From NCBI RefSeq assembly GCF_029714365.1, contig NZ_CP121660.1, positions 1,736,001 to 1,800,000 on the forward strand: 64,000 bases of DNA, read 5' to 3'. Under the pieces are notes generated by a model. That model searched no databases. It was not told where the DNA came from and saw nothing but the letters and a program-made list of their open reading frames with translations. The position numbers were made by a program, and so were the translations under genes. Each line of letters opens with the position of its first letter. Position 1 is the first letter of the stretch. This stretch comes from Sinorhizobium terangae (GTDB taxonomy: Bacteria > Pseudomonadota > Alphaproteobacteria > Rhizobiales > Rhizobiaceae). Shown here in pieces: positions 9,223 to 18,365 of this stretch.

Positions 9223-10233
9223 ATGAGCGTTAACGAGGAAAGCATCCAAAGCACAAGTCATCGCCGCACCTGGCGCGACGTCGATCTGAGGGCGGTGGCG
9301 CCGTTTGCCGCACTTGCGCTGCTTTTGATCGTCGGTGCGATCGTCAACCCCAACTTCATCGGCCTCAACAATCTCGCCAATGTCGCCACCCGCTGCGCCT
9401 TTATCGCCATCATTGCAGTCGGCGCGACTTTCGTCATCTCGGCAGGAGACCTCGATCTCTCTGTCGGCTCGATGGTCGCTTTCGTGGCAAGCTTGATGAT
9501 CCTGTTCATGAATTCCGGCGTCATCGCCGATCCGACGTTGATGCTGACGGCGGCGGTCGTTTTCGCGGTAGCTGCAGGAGCGGCCTGCGGCCTCGCCAAC
9601 GGGCTGATCACCACCGTCGGCAGGATCGAGCCTTTCATCGCTACGCTCGGCACGATGGGCATCTATCGCGGCCTCACCACCTGGCTTTCGCAGGGCGGCG
9701 CGATCACGCTTCGCGAGCCGGAGATACAGGAGCTCTACCGCCCGGCCTATTTCGGCAGCATTCTCGGCGTGCCGGTGCCGATCGCGATCATCCTCGCGGT
9801 TACCGCCGTCGCCGCCTTCATCCTCTATCGCACGCGTTACGGCAGGCACGTGGTCGCCGTCGGCTCCAATAGCGACGTTGCCCGCTATTCCGGCATCGCC
9901 GTCAACCGCGTGCGCACCATCGCATTCGTGATCCAGGGCCTCTGCGTGGCGATTGCCGTGCTGCTCTACGTGCCACGCCTCGGCTCTACCTCGGCGACGA
10001 CTGGCATCCTCTGGGAACTGCAGGCCATCACCGCCGTCGTCGTCGGCGGCACCGCGCTCAAGGGCGGCGCCGGCCGCGTCTGGGGCACGATCTGCGGCGC
10101 CTTCATTCTCGAATTGGTCGGTAACATCATGCTCCTGTCGAACTTCATCAGCGAATACCTGATCGGCGCGATGCAGGGTGCGATCATCATCATCGCGATG
10201 CTCGTCCAGCGCTCGCTGGTACGCAAATCGTGA
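9223..10233 (+). CDS. Sugar ABC transporter, permease (CUT2)
   Basis: A 336-residue RbsC-family integral membrane protein. It shows the marker AGDLDLSVGSMVAF, the central GRIEPFIATLGTMGIYRGL, and AITAVVVGGTALKGGAGRVWGT near the C-terminus, followed by a last membrane segment (GAMQGAIIIIAMLVQRS). The in-frame opening extends to 9025 inside the ATPase gene. ATG 9223 is chosen because GGGCGGGAGG precedes it and the hydrophobic topology begins soon after. It lies 77 bp after the ATPase gene. It forms the transmembrane pore of the LacI-controlled importer. Confidence 0.88.
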   Translation: MSVNEESIQSTSHRRTWRDVDLRAVAPFAALALLLIVGAIVNPNFIGLNNLANVATRCAFIAIIAVGATFVISAGDLDLSVGSMVAFVASLMILFMNSGVIADPTLMLTAAVVFAVAAGAACGLANGLITTVGRIEPFIATLGTMGIYRGLTTWLSQGGAITLREPEIQELYRPAYFGSILGVPVPIAIILAVTAVAAFILYRTRYGRHVVAVGSNSDVARYSGIAVNRVRTIAFVIQGLCVAIAVLLYVPRLGSTSATTGILWELQAITAVVVGGTALKGGAGRVWGTICGAFILELVGNIMLLSNFISEYLIGAMQGAIIIIAMLVQRSLVRKS

Positions 10234-10298
10234 CAATGCCGGATCTTATGGTCCGGCCACATCAGCGAAGACCCTGACACATTGGGAGGAAAGAAAAC

Positions 10299-11249
10299 AT
10301 GCGAAAGGGATTAATGGGCATTGCTGCCGTCGCGATGATGGCACTGACGGGCGTGGCCCACGCGGAGGAGAAGAAGGTCACGATCGGCGTCTCGATCCCT
10401 GCGGCCGACCACGGCTGGACCGCCGGTGTTGTGTTCCACGCGGAACGCGTCGCGAAAACGCTCATGGAACAGCATCCGGGCCTCAACGTCATCGTCAAGA
10501 CCTCGCCGGATCCGGCAAGCCAGGCCAATGCCGTGCAGGACCTCGAAACTCAGGGCATCGACGCGCTGGTGATCCTGCCGACCGATCCCGATCCGCTTGT
10601 CAACGCCATCAAGGAGGTCAAGGGCAAGGGCACGTTCGTGGCGCTCGTCGACCGCGCGCCGTCCGTCAACGACAACAGCGTGCGTGATCTCTATGTCGCC
10701 GGCAACAACCCCGCACTCGGCCAGGTCGCCGGCGAATACATCAAGGCTACGACGCCGGAGGCCAAGGTCGTCGTCATTCGCGGCCTGCCGATTCCGATCG
10801 ACCAGCAGCGTCAGGACGGCTTCGACCAGGGCATCGCCGGCTCGAAGGTCGAAATCCTCGACCGCCAGTACGGCAACTGGAACCGCGACGATGCCTTCAA
10901 AGTCATGCAGGACTATCTGACCAAGTACCCGCAGATCGACGTCGTCTGGTGCCAGGACGACGACATGGCCGTCGGCGTGCTGCAGGCGATCGAGCAAGCC
11001 AAGCGCACCGACATCCAGTATGTCGTCGCCGGCGCCGGTTCGAAGGAAATGATCAAGAAGGTCATGGACGGCGACAAGATGATCCCGGTCGACGTGCTCT
11101 ACCCGCCGGCAATGGTCGGCACCGCGCTGGAAATGACGGCGGCCAACTTCTACGGCCAGGTTCCGGTTCGCGGCACCTACACGATCGACGCGACGCTGGT
11201 CACCAAGGACAATGCGCAGGACTTCTACTTCCCCGATTCCCCGTTCTGA
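10299..11249 (+). CDS. Sugar ABC transporter, periplasmic binding protein (CUT2)
   Basis: A 316-residue ribose-type binding protein with a cleavable signal peptide (GIAAVAMMALTGVAHAEEKK; cleavage near residue 23). Type 1 periplasmic binding fold segments are visible: IGVSIPAADHGWTAGVVFHA, GIDALVILPTDPDPL and VVWCQDDDMAVGVLQAIEQA. It delivers sugar to the permease/ATPase encoded upstream. ATG 10299 has TTGGGAGGAAAG just before it. It is placed last in the operon and followed by a strong terminator. Ligand unknown; tryptophans in the N-terminal pocket (HGWTAG) are typical of sugar-stacking residues in this family. Confidence 0.9.
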   Translation: MRKGLMGIAAVAMMALTGVAHAEEKKVTIGVSIPAADHGWTAGVVFHAERVAKTLMEQHPGLNVIVKTSPDPASQANAVQDLETQGIDALVILPTDPDPLVNAIKEVKGKGTFVALVDRAPSVNDNSVRDLYVAGNNPALGQVAGEYIKATTPEAKVVVIRGLPIPIDQQRQDGFDQGIAGSKVEILDRQYGNWNRDDAFKVMQDYLTKYPQIDVVWCQDDDMAVGVLQAIEQAKRTDIQYVVAGAGSKEMIKKVMDGDKMIPVDVLYPPAMVGTALEMTAANFYGQVPVRGTYTIDATLVTKDNAQDFYFPDSPF

Positions 11250-11277
11250 TCGGACGCATCGACGGTAGCCTTGCCTC

Positions 11278-11310
11278 GACCTGCCTGCGGAGTTCGCGGG
11301 CAGGTCTTTT
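11278..11310 (+). terminator. Rho-independent terminator of the LacI-controlled ABC operon
   Basis: Arms GACCTGCC / GGGCAGGTC are followed by TTTT, 28 bases after the stop of the binding-protein gene. Confidence 0.75.
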
Positions 11311-11379
11311 GCTTTCTGGGACCGTGATCCCAGCGCATTCCGATCGGATTGCAGCAGCGGGCGCAGGCGGATGGTGGTC

Positions 11380-11571
11380 CCCCCGCCCTGCCGGGCATCT
11401 CCCCCACAAAGGGGGAAGATCGGCAAGCGGCGACGTATCACTTAACCAATGACGCTGCGCGCGTGTCGAGAATTCGGTGACAACGGCGCGCGCCGGCTCG
11501 CTGTCGGGCAGAGCTTCGCTTCTGGCCAATCTCTCCCCTTGTGGGGGAGATACCGGGCAGGGCAGAGGGGG
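11380..11571. repeat. RIME-type rhizobial intergenic mosaic element
   Basis: The left end carries CCCTGCCGGGCATCTCCCCC and the right end its inverted counterpart (CTCCCCTTGTGGGGGAGATA then CCGGGCAGGGCAGAGGGGG). The ends are mirror copies about 190 bp apart, each with internal dyad symmetry, as in the RIME elements I know from Rhizobium and Sinorhizobium. The element supplies the last 45 or so codons and the stop of the overlapping histidine kinase gene. Confidence 0.7.
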
Positions 11572-13024
11572 TGCGGCCCCCGGCAGTTCGCCCTCTCACG
11601 CGCCCTTGAGCAACAACCGGATCAGGTGCCCCTGGCCTTCCTCCCCTCACCCCCGGAAACCCCACCACGACCTTCAATCCGCGCCCGCCCTCGCCGTCCT
11701 CCAGGCGCGTCGTCCCGCCGTAGAGCGTGGCGATTTCCTCTACGATCGGCAGGCCAAGCCCAGTGCCGGGCGCCTCGTCGCCGCCGCGCCGGAAACGCTT
11801 GAGCACCGCCTCGCGCAACTCCGGCCGGATTCCCGGGCCGTTGTCCTCGACCTCAAGCACGACGGCCTCGTCGCGCCCTTCGACGCGCACCGTGACCTCG
11901 GCGCCCCGTCCGGCATAGAAAAGCGCGTTGCCGATCAGGTTCTTTAAAAGCTCGCCGACGAGCAGCGGCTCGGCGCGGATCCAGTGTTCACCTTCGCCGG
12001 CAAAGCCGAGGTCGATGCCGGCGTCGCCGGCCGCCGGCACATGATCGGCGGTGATCTCGCGCGCGAGCGCGGCAAGTTCGATGCGCTCCGAACCGCGCGC
12101 CTCGTCCCTGCCCGCCGCGTCGATTTTCGCCATCAGCAGCAGTTGCGCGAGAATGCGCTCTGCATTCGCCACCGCTTCGTCCGCCTTGCGCGCAGCCGCC
12201 CGCGTTTCCTCAATCGTTCCAGCTCTTTGCGCGAGCGCCAACTGCGTGCGGATGATCGCCAATGGAGTCCGCAACTGATGACTGGCATTTCCGGTGAAAT
12301 GGCGCAGCGCGTCGAGCGCCGATTGCAGTCGCACCATGAACGAGTTGACGGTGTCGACCAGCCCCTGAACCTCGCTCGGCACCCGCTCGCCGATCGGATG
12401 CAGGTCGTCGGGGCTGCGTTCGGCAATGGCGTCGCCAAGCCGATAGAGTGGTCTCAGCGAAAAGGTGACGGCGATCCAGACGATCATGGCCGCGCCGGCA
12501 ATCATCAGGCTGAGGCGCAGGGCCGAGCGCAGAAGGATCGTCTGCGTTAGCTGCCGCCTCGCGATCGTCGTTTCGGCAACAGTGACGACGAAGGGAACGG
12601 AACTGACACCGGTCGAGGCGGAACGCCGGAGTGCCGCAATGCGAATGCGTTCCCCGCGGAAGACGGCGTCGCCGAACGTCGTCGACTGATCCTGACCTTC
12701 GGTGAGCGACGGCAGCGTCTGATAACCGGTGATGAACTCGCCGGGCGGCCCGTCCACCCGGTAGAAGACCCTGTCCTGCGCCGCGGACGTCAGCATCTCC
12801 AGCGCGACATAGGGAATGTCGACCTGAAGCGAGCCGCCCTCGGCGACGACAACGCGCTCGGCGATCGCGAGCGCCGAACCGGCAAGAACGCGGTCCGAGA
12901 CGACGTTCGCCGTCTTGACCGCCTCCCGGTAGGTGTCGGTCAGCGCCACCACGCCGATCACGGCGGTGGAGATCAGGAGCCAGCCGAGCAGCCTGCGCCG
13001 CAACGAATAGACGACGGTCCTCAT
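11438..13024 (-). CDS. tctE: Tricarboxylate-type sensor histidine kinase TctE, C-terminus extended by a repeat element
   Basis: A 528-residue membrane histidine kinase. It has membrane segments at about 12-30 and 168-188, a periplasmic TctE-type sensor domain between, then HAMP. The H-box FTGNASHQLRTPLA carries the phospho-acceptor His near residue 249, the N-box is LLKNLIGNALFYA, and G-boxes are VEDNGPGIRPEL and GTGLGLPIVEEI. It phosphorylates the response regulator encoded just upstream (its ATG overlaps the tctD stop as ATGA). The kinase fold ends near LKVVVGFPG. The remaining tail of about 55 residues is Arg/Gly/Ser-rich, and its last 45 residues or so read through the RIME element, so the native stop has probably been lost. 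It should sense a tricarboxylate or related anion. Function of the core is well supported. Confidence 0.88.
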   Translation of the reverse strand: MRTVVYSLRRRLLGWLLISTAVIGVVALTDTYREAVKTANVVSDRVLAGSALAIAERVVVAEGGSLQVDIPYVALEMLTSAAQDRVFYRVDGPPGEFITGYQTLPSLTEGQDQSTTFGDAVFRGERIRIAALRRSASTGVSSVPFVVTVAETTIARRQLTQTILLRSALRLSLMIAGAAMIVWIAVTFSLRPLYRLGDAIAERSPDDLHPIGERVPSEVQGLVDTVNSFMVRLQSALDALRHFTGNASHQLRTPLAIIRTQLALAQRAGTIEETRAAARKADEAVANAERILAQLLLMAKIDAAGRDEARGSERIELAALAREITADHVPAAGDAGIDLGFAGEGEHWIRAEPLLVGELLKNLIGNALFYAGRGAEVTVRVEGRDEAVVLEVEDNGPGIRPELREAVLKRFRRGGDEAPGTGLGLPIVEEIATLYGGTTRLEDGEGGRGLKVVVGFPGVRGGRPGAPDPVVAQGRVRGRTAGGRTPSALPGISPTRGEIGQKRSSARQRAGARRCHRILDTRAASLVK

Positions 13025-13698
13025 TCGGGGCTGGCCGTCTTGTCGAGGTAATAGCCGATGCCGCGCGCGGTGCGCACCGTCAGGCCATAGGGCGCCAGGC
13101 GCTTGCGAAGCCGGCTTACATATTGCTCGATCGCATTGGGGCTGAGATCGTCATCGAGACCAGTGAGCGACTGGACGATCGCCTCCTTGGCGACGACCTT
13201 GCCGGCGCGCATGAACAGAAGTTCGAGCAGCCCGAGCTCCCGGGCGGGAATTTCGATCGGTACACCACCGGCAGAAAAGCTGCGCGCCGTGAGGTCCAGC
13301 GTGACATTGCCATAGCTGACGACAGAAGTCCGCAATCCTGCCTGGCGGCGCAGCAGCACCCGCACCCGCGCCTCGAACTCGCCGATGTCGAAGGGCTTGA
13401 TCATGTAGTCGTCGGCGCCGAGATCGAGGCCCTTCACCCGCTCTTCCGGGGTGCCGCGCGCAGTCAGGATCAGGACCGCCGCCCGGTTCTGCCGCGCCCG
13501 CATGGCGCGCAGCACGTCGAGGCCATCCATTTCCGGCAGGTTGAGATCGAGGATCACCAGATCGAAGCTTTCCGCAGCGGCAACGGCATGGGCCGAGGCA
13601 CCGTCGCTGACGACGTCGACCGCATAACCGCTTCCGCGCAGGATCGCGGATAGGCCCTCCGCCAGGGCCTGATTGTCTTCAACAAGCAAGATTCGCAA
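13021..13698 (-). CDS. tctD: OmpR-family response regulator TctD
   Basis: A 225-residue two-domain response regulator. The receiver has the acidic pocket near VEDN, the phospho-acceptor Asp at about residue 51 (VILDLNLPEMDG), the conserved Thr in ILTARGTPEERV and the Lys in GADDYMIKPFD. The C-terminal OmpR/PhoB winged helix ends in IEQYVSRLRKRLAPYGLTVR. There is no ATG at the N-terminus, and TTG 13698, preceded by GGGGAGAG, is the best start. It is translationally coupled to tctE. It probably activates tctCBA through the direct-repeat box at 14985-15006. Confidence 0.9.
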   Translation of the reverse strand: MRILLVEDNQALAEGLSAILRGSGYAVDVVSDGASAHAVAAAESFDLVILDLNLPEMDGLDVLRAMRARQNRAAVLILTARGTPEERVKGLDLGADDYMIKPFDIGEFEARVRVLLRRQAGLRTSVVSYGNVTLDLTARSFSAGGVPIEIPARELGLLELLFMRAGKVVAKEAIVQSLTGLDDDLSPNAIEQYVSRLRKRLAPYGLTVRTARGIGYYLDKTASPE

Positions 13699-13755
13699 CG
13701 TCGCTCTCCCCCGATCACTTTATCGGCCGCAAGCTTGCTTGTGAACGGCTGGCGG

Positions 13756-13862
13756 CTACTGCATAATTCCTTAAACCGGAATTGATTTAGGGAGAAAAAC
13801 ATGCAGCACTTCAAGCTGTTACGGCGGCCTTTGCGTGTCTGAACAGGCGCGCGGCGCTGTAA
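13756..13862 (+). repeat. Dispersed rhizobial palindromic repeat, copy 2
   Basis: Full double-hairpin copy. The left hairpin is CTGCATAATTCC to ACATGCAG; the right hairpin runs from TTACGGCGGCCTTTGCGTGTC to GCGCGCGGCGCTGTAA. It fills almost the whole space between tctD and the divergent binding-protein gene and ends 14 bases before that gene's ATG, so it must be transcribed as part of its 5' region. Confidence 0.8.
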
Positions 13863-13876
13863 GGCATTGTGGAATT

Positions 13877-14944
13877 ATGCGATACCTGATCTCCCTGCTT
13901 TTCTGTCTCATCCTTCCAGGGCTGGCGCATTCGGCGCCCGTGTTCTTCCCGGCCCTTTCCGGGAACGACGCGGCCCCGGTTCTCGTCGTCTATTCCTCGC
14001 TCGACGAACCGCTCGCACGGCCGATGATCCTCGGCTTTCAGAAGGCCAATCCGGACGTAGCGGTTCGCTACGAGGATATGCTGACGGGCGAGATCTACGA
14101 CCGGATCGTCAAGGAGACGGATGCTGGCCAGAAGACGGCTGACTTCGCCTTCTCCTCGGCCATGGACCTGCAGGTCAAGCTCAGCAACGACGGCTATGCG
14201 CAACGCAGCGACCTGCCGATGAGCGGCCGCTGGCCGGTCTGGGCGAACTGGCGCAACACCGCCTATGCACTGACCTTCGAACCGGCCGTCTTCGTCTACC
14301 ATAAGCCAAGCTTCAAGACCGAGCCGCCGCCTGCAACACGCGCGGAATTCGTCGACTATCTGAAGCGGAAGGGCAGCGCCGTCTTCGGCCGGATCGGCAC
14401 CTATGATATCGAGCGCTCGGGCGTCGGTTTCCTCTTCATGTCGCGCGACCAGGAGCAGTTCGGCGACATCTGGAGCGTCATCCAGGCGATGGGGTCCGCG
14501 GGCGTAAAACTCTATTCGACCAGCCAAGCGATCGTCGAACGGGTCGCCGACGGCCGCTTCGTGCTCGGCTACAATATCCTCGGATCCTATGCCGCCGACT
14601 GGGCCTCGCGCCATCCCGATGTCGGGATCGTGCTTCCAAAGGACTATACGGTGGTGATGTCGCGCATCGGGCTGGTGCCGCAGGCGGCCGCCTCTCCTGA
14701 CCTCGGCCGCCGGTATCTCGAATTCTTCATGTCGAAGGAAGGCCAGACCATCATGGCGCGCGAGCTGCAGATCCCCGCAGTCAGCCCGGATGTCGCAGGC
14801 GAGAACACTGCCAACACCATGCAGGAGATGCTCGGCGGGCAATTGCGACCCGTTCCGGTCAGCCCGGGATTGATGGTCTATCTCGACCAGGTCAAGCGCG
14901 CCCGCCTGATCGCGCGCTGGAACGAGGTGCTGAGGCTCCACTGA
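13877..14944 (+). CDS. Extracellular solute-binding protein (Fbp/AfuA-like) linked to the Tct two-component system
   Basis: A 355-residue secreted protein with a signal peptide (MRYLISLLFCLILPGLAHSA, cleavage near 20). The body resembles type 2 ABC binding proteins of the ferric/phosphoglycerate class (VLVVYSSLDEPLARPMILGF; ADFAFSSAMDLQVKLSNDGY; RRYLEFFMSKEGQTIMAREL). No ABC permease or ATPase gene accompanies it. Instead it lies between tctDE (divergent) and tctCBA (same strand). In the Salmonella pgt system a periplasmic protein of this kind works with a sensor kinase, so a ligand-sensing accessory role is inferred. ATG 13877 is chosen because the signal peptide starts there. The alternative is an orphan binding subunit using a remote importer. 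Confidence 0.75.
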   Translation: MRYLISLLFCLILPGLAHSAPVFFPALSGNDAAPVLVVYSSLDEPLARPMILGFQKANPDVAVRYEDMLTGEIYDRIVKETDAGQKTADFAFSSAMDLQVKLSNDGYAQRSDLPMSGRWPVWANWRNTAYALTFEPAVFVYHKPSFKTEPPPATRAEFVDYLKRKGSAVFGRIGTYDIERSGVGFLFMSRDQEQFGDIWSVIQAMGSAGVKLYSTSQAIVERVADGRFVLGYNILGSYAADWASRHPDVGIVLPKDYTVVMSRIGLVPQAAASPDLGRRYLEFFMSKEGQTIMARELQIPAVSPDVAGENTANTMQEMLGGQLRPVPVSPGLMVYLDQVKRARLIARWNEVLRLH

Positions 14945-14984
14945 AATTTCGGCAGGCAGAACAAACCATTTACGCAATGCCGAC

Positions 14985-15006
14985 TTGATGTCAGGTTAAT
15001 GTCAGC
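14985..15006 (+). promoter_or_regulatory. Tandem response-regulator box upstream of tctC (probable TctD site)
   Basis: Two direct repeats TTGATGTCAGG and TTAATGTCAGC are spaced exactly 11 bp, the layout bound by OmpR/PhoB-type dimers. A possible -10 (TATGGT) begins at 15011. The site is about 180 bp upstream of the tctC start. The rest of 14945-15184 shows no gene. Confidence 0.65.
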
Positions 15007-15184
15007 TTTCTATGGTGGCTTAGGGATCGCTGATGATCCGTGGAGGCGGGCCGTCAGCAGCGCTTCGGGAGGAAATCACCACCACGGTCAGCGGCTGGCG
15101 CGCAAAAAACCAGCCACGCGCTTCTCCCGTACGCGACGATAATCAACGCACGCGCGATTGAACGCGCCCTACGGAGGACCGACC

Positions 15185-16129
15185 TTGAAACACTTCTTCC
15201 TGGCATCCATTCTCGCTGGCGCCCTGGCGCTTCCGGCATATGCCGCCGACTATACGATCATCGCGCCGGCCAACCCCGGCGGCGGCTGGGACCAGACGGC
15301 CCGTTCGCTGCAGACCGTCATGCAGCAGGAAGGCATTTCCGGCAATGTCCAGGTGCAAAACGTTCCCGGCGCCGGCGGTACCATCGGGCTTGCACAGTTC
15401 GCCAGCCAGCAGAAGGGCAACCCGAACGCCCTCCTCGTCGGCGGCTACGTCATGGTGGGCGCCATCCTCACCAACAATTCGCCCGTGACCCTCAAGGACG
15501 TGACGCCGATCGCCCGTCTTACCGGCGAGTACGAAGCGATCGTCGTCCCGGCCGCTTCCGAGATCAAGACTATGGGCGACCTCGTCGAGGCGCTGAAGAA
15601 GGATCCGGGCGCCGTTTCCTGGGCTGGCGGCTCCGCTGGCGGCACCGACCACATCGCCGTCGGCCTGATTGCCAAGGCGGCCGGCGTCGATCCGACGAAG
15701 ATCAACTACATCGCCTATTCCGGCGGTGGTGAAGCGCTCGCCGCCATCCTGGGCAGCCAGGTGACCGCAGGCATTTCCGGCTATGGCGAATTCGAATCGC
15801 AGGTGAAGGCTGGGACGCTCCGCCTTCTTGCGGTCTCAAGCGCCGAACGCCTCCCAGGCATCGATGCACCGACGCTGAAGGAATCCGGTGTCGACGTCGT
15901 GGTTGAAAACTGGCGCATGGTCGCAGCCGCTCCCGGCCTCACCGATGAGCAGAAGGCAGCCGTTTCCGCCGACATCGAAAAGCTCGCCAAGTCCGCAGGC
16001 TGGCAGGAAGTCCTGAAGACGAAGGGCTGGCAGGACACCTACCTCGCCGGCGACGCCTTCAACGAGCAGCTCGCGAAGGACGTTTCCGCAACCGAAACTG
16101 TCCTCAAGGACATCGGACTGGTCAAATGA
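15185..16129 (+). CDS. tctC: Tripartite tricarboxylate transporter, periplasmic binding protein TctC
   Basis: A 314-residue TctC/Bug-family protein with signal peptide ([20 protein letters not shown]). The ligand-binding hallmarks are [32 protein letters not shown] and the [18 protein letters not shown] segment. It captures a carboxylate (citrate-like) in the periplasm for TctAB. TTG at 15185 is taken as start: ACGGAGG precedes it by about eight bases and it opens the signal peptide. Its stop overlaps tctB (ATGA). It is probably induced by TctD through the upstream tandem box. The exact carboxylate is unknown. Confidence 0.9.
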   Translation: MKHFFLASILAGALALPAYAADYTIIAPANPGGGWDQTARSLQTVMQQEGISGNVQVQNVPGAGGTIGLAQFASQQKGNPNALLVGGYVMVGAILTNNSPVTLKDVTPIARLTGEYEAIVVPAASEIKTMGDLVEALKKDPGAVSWAGGSAGGTDHIAVGLIAKAAGVDPTKINYIAYSGGGEALAAILGSQVTAGISGYGEFESQVKAGTLRLLAVSSAERLPGIDAPTLKESGVDVVVENWRMVAAAPGLTDEQKAAVSADIEKLAKSAGWQEVLKTKGWQDTYLAGDAFNEQLAKDVSATETVLKDIGLVK

Positions 16130-16620
16130 ACAGGGGAAATCACCCTTCCGTCGAAACGCGCCGCCCTGACAGGGCGGCGCTCATCATCGCCGTCGTTCTG
16201 GCGCTCATCGCCGGCCTGATCTTCTGGGACGTTTCGCGCCTGGCCGGGCTCGCCGGCTATTCACAGATCGGCCCGACGACGGTTCCCTATGTGATCGCCT
16301 GCTGTCTCATCGGCCTCGCAATCTGGACCGCCGTCGAAGCAGTGAGGGGCGACTTCGGTCACGAGCGAGAGCACCAGGAGTTCGGCCCCGTATTCTGGAT
16401 CGTCGGTGGGCTGGCCGCCCAGATGCTGCTCTTGAACACGCTCGGCTTTTCGATCGCCACCGGCATTCTCTTCGGTCTGACTGCACGCGGCTTCGGCAAA
16501 CGCAAGCTGTGGCTCACAATTCCGGTTGGAATTGCCTTCAGCTTCATCGTCTGGCTGATCTTCGCCAAGCTCCTGCAACTGTCGCTGCCCGCAGGGCCGC
16601 TTGAACGCCTGTTCTTCTGA
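16126..16620 (+). CDS. tctB: Tripartite tricarboxylate transporter, small membrane subunit TctB
   Basis: A 164-residue protein with four hydrophobic segments ([79 protein letters not shown]), the standard TctB topology and length. It is the small integral partner of the TctA permease. Its ATG overlaps the tctC stop and it is followed 14 bp later by tctA, so the three are translated from one message. Sequence conservation in this family is low; topology and position make the call. Confidence 0.88.
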   Translation: MNRGNHPSVETRRPDRAALIIAVVLALIAGLIFWDVSRLAGLAGYSQIGPTTVPYVIACCLIGLAIWTAVEAVRGDFGHEREHQEFGPVFWIVGGLAAQMLLLNTLGFSIATGILFGLTARGFGKRKLWLTIPVGIAFSFIVWLIFAKLLQLSLPAGPLERLFF

Positions 16621-16634
16621 GGGGGCCGACGACC

Positions 16635-18152
16635 ATGGCTACTTTCGACTTCCTGCTCCAGGGGCTGCTCGTCGCCGCCCAGCCGATGAACCTGCTCTAC
16701 GCGCTCATCGGCGTGACGCTCGGTACCGCCGTCGGTGTACTGCCCGGGATCGGACCGGCGCTCACGGTCGCGCTCCTCTTGCCCGTCACCTACAGGCTCG
16801 ATCCGGGCGGCTCGCTCATCATGTTCGCCGGCATCTATTATGGCGGCATGTATGGCGGCTCGACCACCTCGATCCTGCTCAACACGCCGGGCGAAAGCTC
16901 GTCGATCGTCACCGCACTCGAGGGCAACAAGATGGCGCGCGCCGGACGCGGCGGCCCGGCATTGGCGACCGCTGCGATCGGTTCCTTCGTCGCCGGTCTC
17001 ATCGCGACCCTCGCGCTCGCCTTCATCGCCCCCTATATCGTCAAGCTCGCGCTCGTCTTCGGTCCGCGCGAATATTTCGCGCTGATGGTGCTGGCCTTCG
17101 TCACGGTTTCGTCCGCCTTTGGAGACTCGACGCTTCGCGGCCTGACCTCGCTTTTCGTTGGCCTCACCCTCGCCTGCATCGGCATCGACCAGTTGACCGG
17201 CCAGACGCGCCTTTCCTTCGGCGTGCCAGATCTGCTCGACGGCATCGAGGTGACGACGCTTGCGGTTGCCATGTTCGCGATCGGAGAAACCCTTTACATC
17301 GCTGCCCAGGGCGATCGCGGCCCGGACAAGGTCGAAGCCGTCAAGGGCTCGGTCTGGATGAGCGCGATGGACTGGGCACGCTCTTGGAAGCCCTGGCTTC
17401 GCGGCACTGTCATCGGCTTCCCGATCGGGGCGATGCCAGCAGGCGGCGCCGAAATCGGCACCTTCCTCTCCTATGCGGCTGAGAAGCGCCTGACCAAACA
17501 TCCGGAAGAGTTCGGCAATGGCGCGATCGAAGGCGTGGCCGGACCGGAAGCGGCCAACAACGCCTCGGCCGCCGGCACGCTGGTGCCGCTGCTCACCCTC
17601 GGCCTGCCGACGACGGCGACGGCGGCAATCATGCTGGCCGGCTTCCAGCAATATGGCCTCCAGCCCGGACCGCTGCTGTTTGCCACCAACCCGCAGCTCG
17701 TCTGGGGTCTGATCGCGAGCCTTCTGATCGCCAACTTCATGCTGCTGGTCCTGAACCTGCCGCTGATTGGTCTCTGGGTGAAGCTCCTGACCATCCCGAA
17801 GCCTTGGCTTTATGCGGGCATTCTTCTGTTCGCGACGCTCGGCACCATCGGCGCCAACCCGTCGGTATTCGAGCTCGGCATGCTGCTCGCCTTCGGACTG
17901 CTAGGTTACGTCATGCGCGTCTTCGGCTACCCGATCGCCCCGGTCGTGGTCGGCCTGATCCTCGGGCCTCTCGCCGAACAACAACTGCGCCGGGCGCTTT
18001 CGATCAGCCAGGGTGACTTCACCGTGCTCTTCACCTCGCCGATCGCGGCCGTGCTTCTGGTGATCGCGGCCCTCGCCCTTATCGTGCCGCTCATCCTGAG
18101 AGCGCGTGGGCGCGGCCAGGTGCTTGCGCAACTCGCCGCCAGCGAGGACTGA
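16635..18152 (+). CDS. tctA: Tripartite tricarboxylate transporter, large permease TctA
   Basis: A 505-residue polytopic protein of usual TctA length with about a dozen membrane segments. The two conserved family repeats are visible: [17 protein letters not shown] with [20 protein letters not shown] in the N-terminal half, and [20 protein letters not shown] with [17 protein letters not shown] in the second half. It carries the carboxylate across the inner membrane, driven by ion gradients, after delivery by TctC. ATG 16635 follows the TctB stop by 14 bp with GAGGGGG before it. It is the last gene of the operon and is followed by a hairpin terminator. Confidence 0.93.
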   Translation: MATFDFLLQGLLVAAQPMNLLYALIGVTLGTAVGVLPGIGPALTVALLLPVTYRLDPGGSLIMFAGIYYGGMYGGSTTSILLNTPGESSSIVTALEGNKMARAGRGGPALATAAIGSFVAGLIATLALAFIAPYIVKLALVFGPREYFALMVLAFVTVSSAFGDSTLRGLTSLFVGLTLACIGIDQLTGQTRLSFGVPDLLDGIEVTTLAVAMFAIGETLYIAAQGDRGPDKVEAVKGSVWMSAMDWARSWKPWLRGTVIGFPIGAMPAGGAEIGTFLSYAAEKRLTKHPEEFGNGAIEGVAGPEAANNASAAGTLVPLLTLGLPTTATAAIMLAGFQQYGLQPGPLLFATNPQLVWGLIASLLIANFMLLVLNLPLIGLWVKLLTIPKPWLYAGILLFATLGTIGANPSVFELGMLLAFGLLGYVMRVFGYPIAPVVVGLILGPLAEQQLRRALSISQGDFTVLFTSPIAAVLLVIAALALIVPLILRARGRGQVLAQLAASED

Positions 18153-18178
18153 CCCTTTCGCCTCCCAAGGCGGTTCAC

Positions 18179-18216
18179 GGAGCGGGAAGAGGGAGGGGCA
18201 GCCCTCTTTCCGCTCC
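18179..18216 (+). terminator. Terminator of tctCBA
   Basis: Long perfect stem GGAGCGGGAAGAGGG / CCCTCTTTCCGCTCC with an 8-base loop, followed by ACTTTTCTTCTT, 26 bases after the tctA stop. Confidence 0.75.
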
Positions 18217-18365
18217 ACTTTTCTTCTTCCCCAACCTTTAAAAGCGCTCCCCTCATCGCGGTCTTGCTTGCGCTGCATGGCTGGGGTGAGCTTTTGTGCA
18301 TTGCAAAGATACCCGCTCGGACCCATCTTTTGCTCATCGGATAGAAAACGAAAGCGAGCAAAGAG

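Noticed and set aside
16359..17651. Minus-strand open frame of 430 codons opposite tctA/tctB
   Set aside because: Antisense shadow with charged low-complexity composition.
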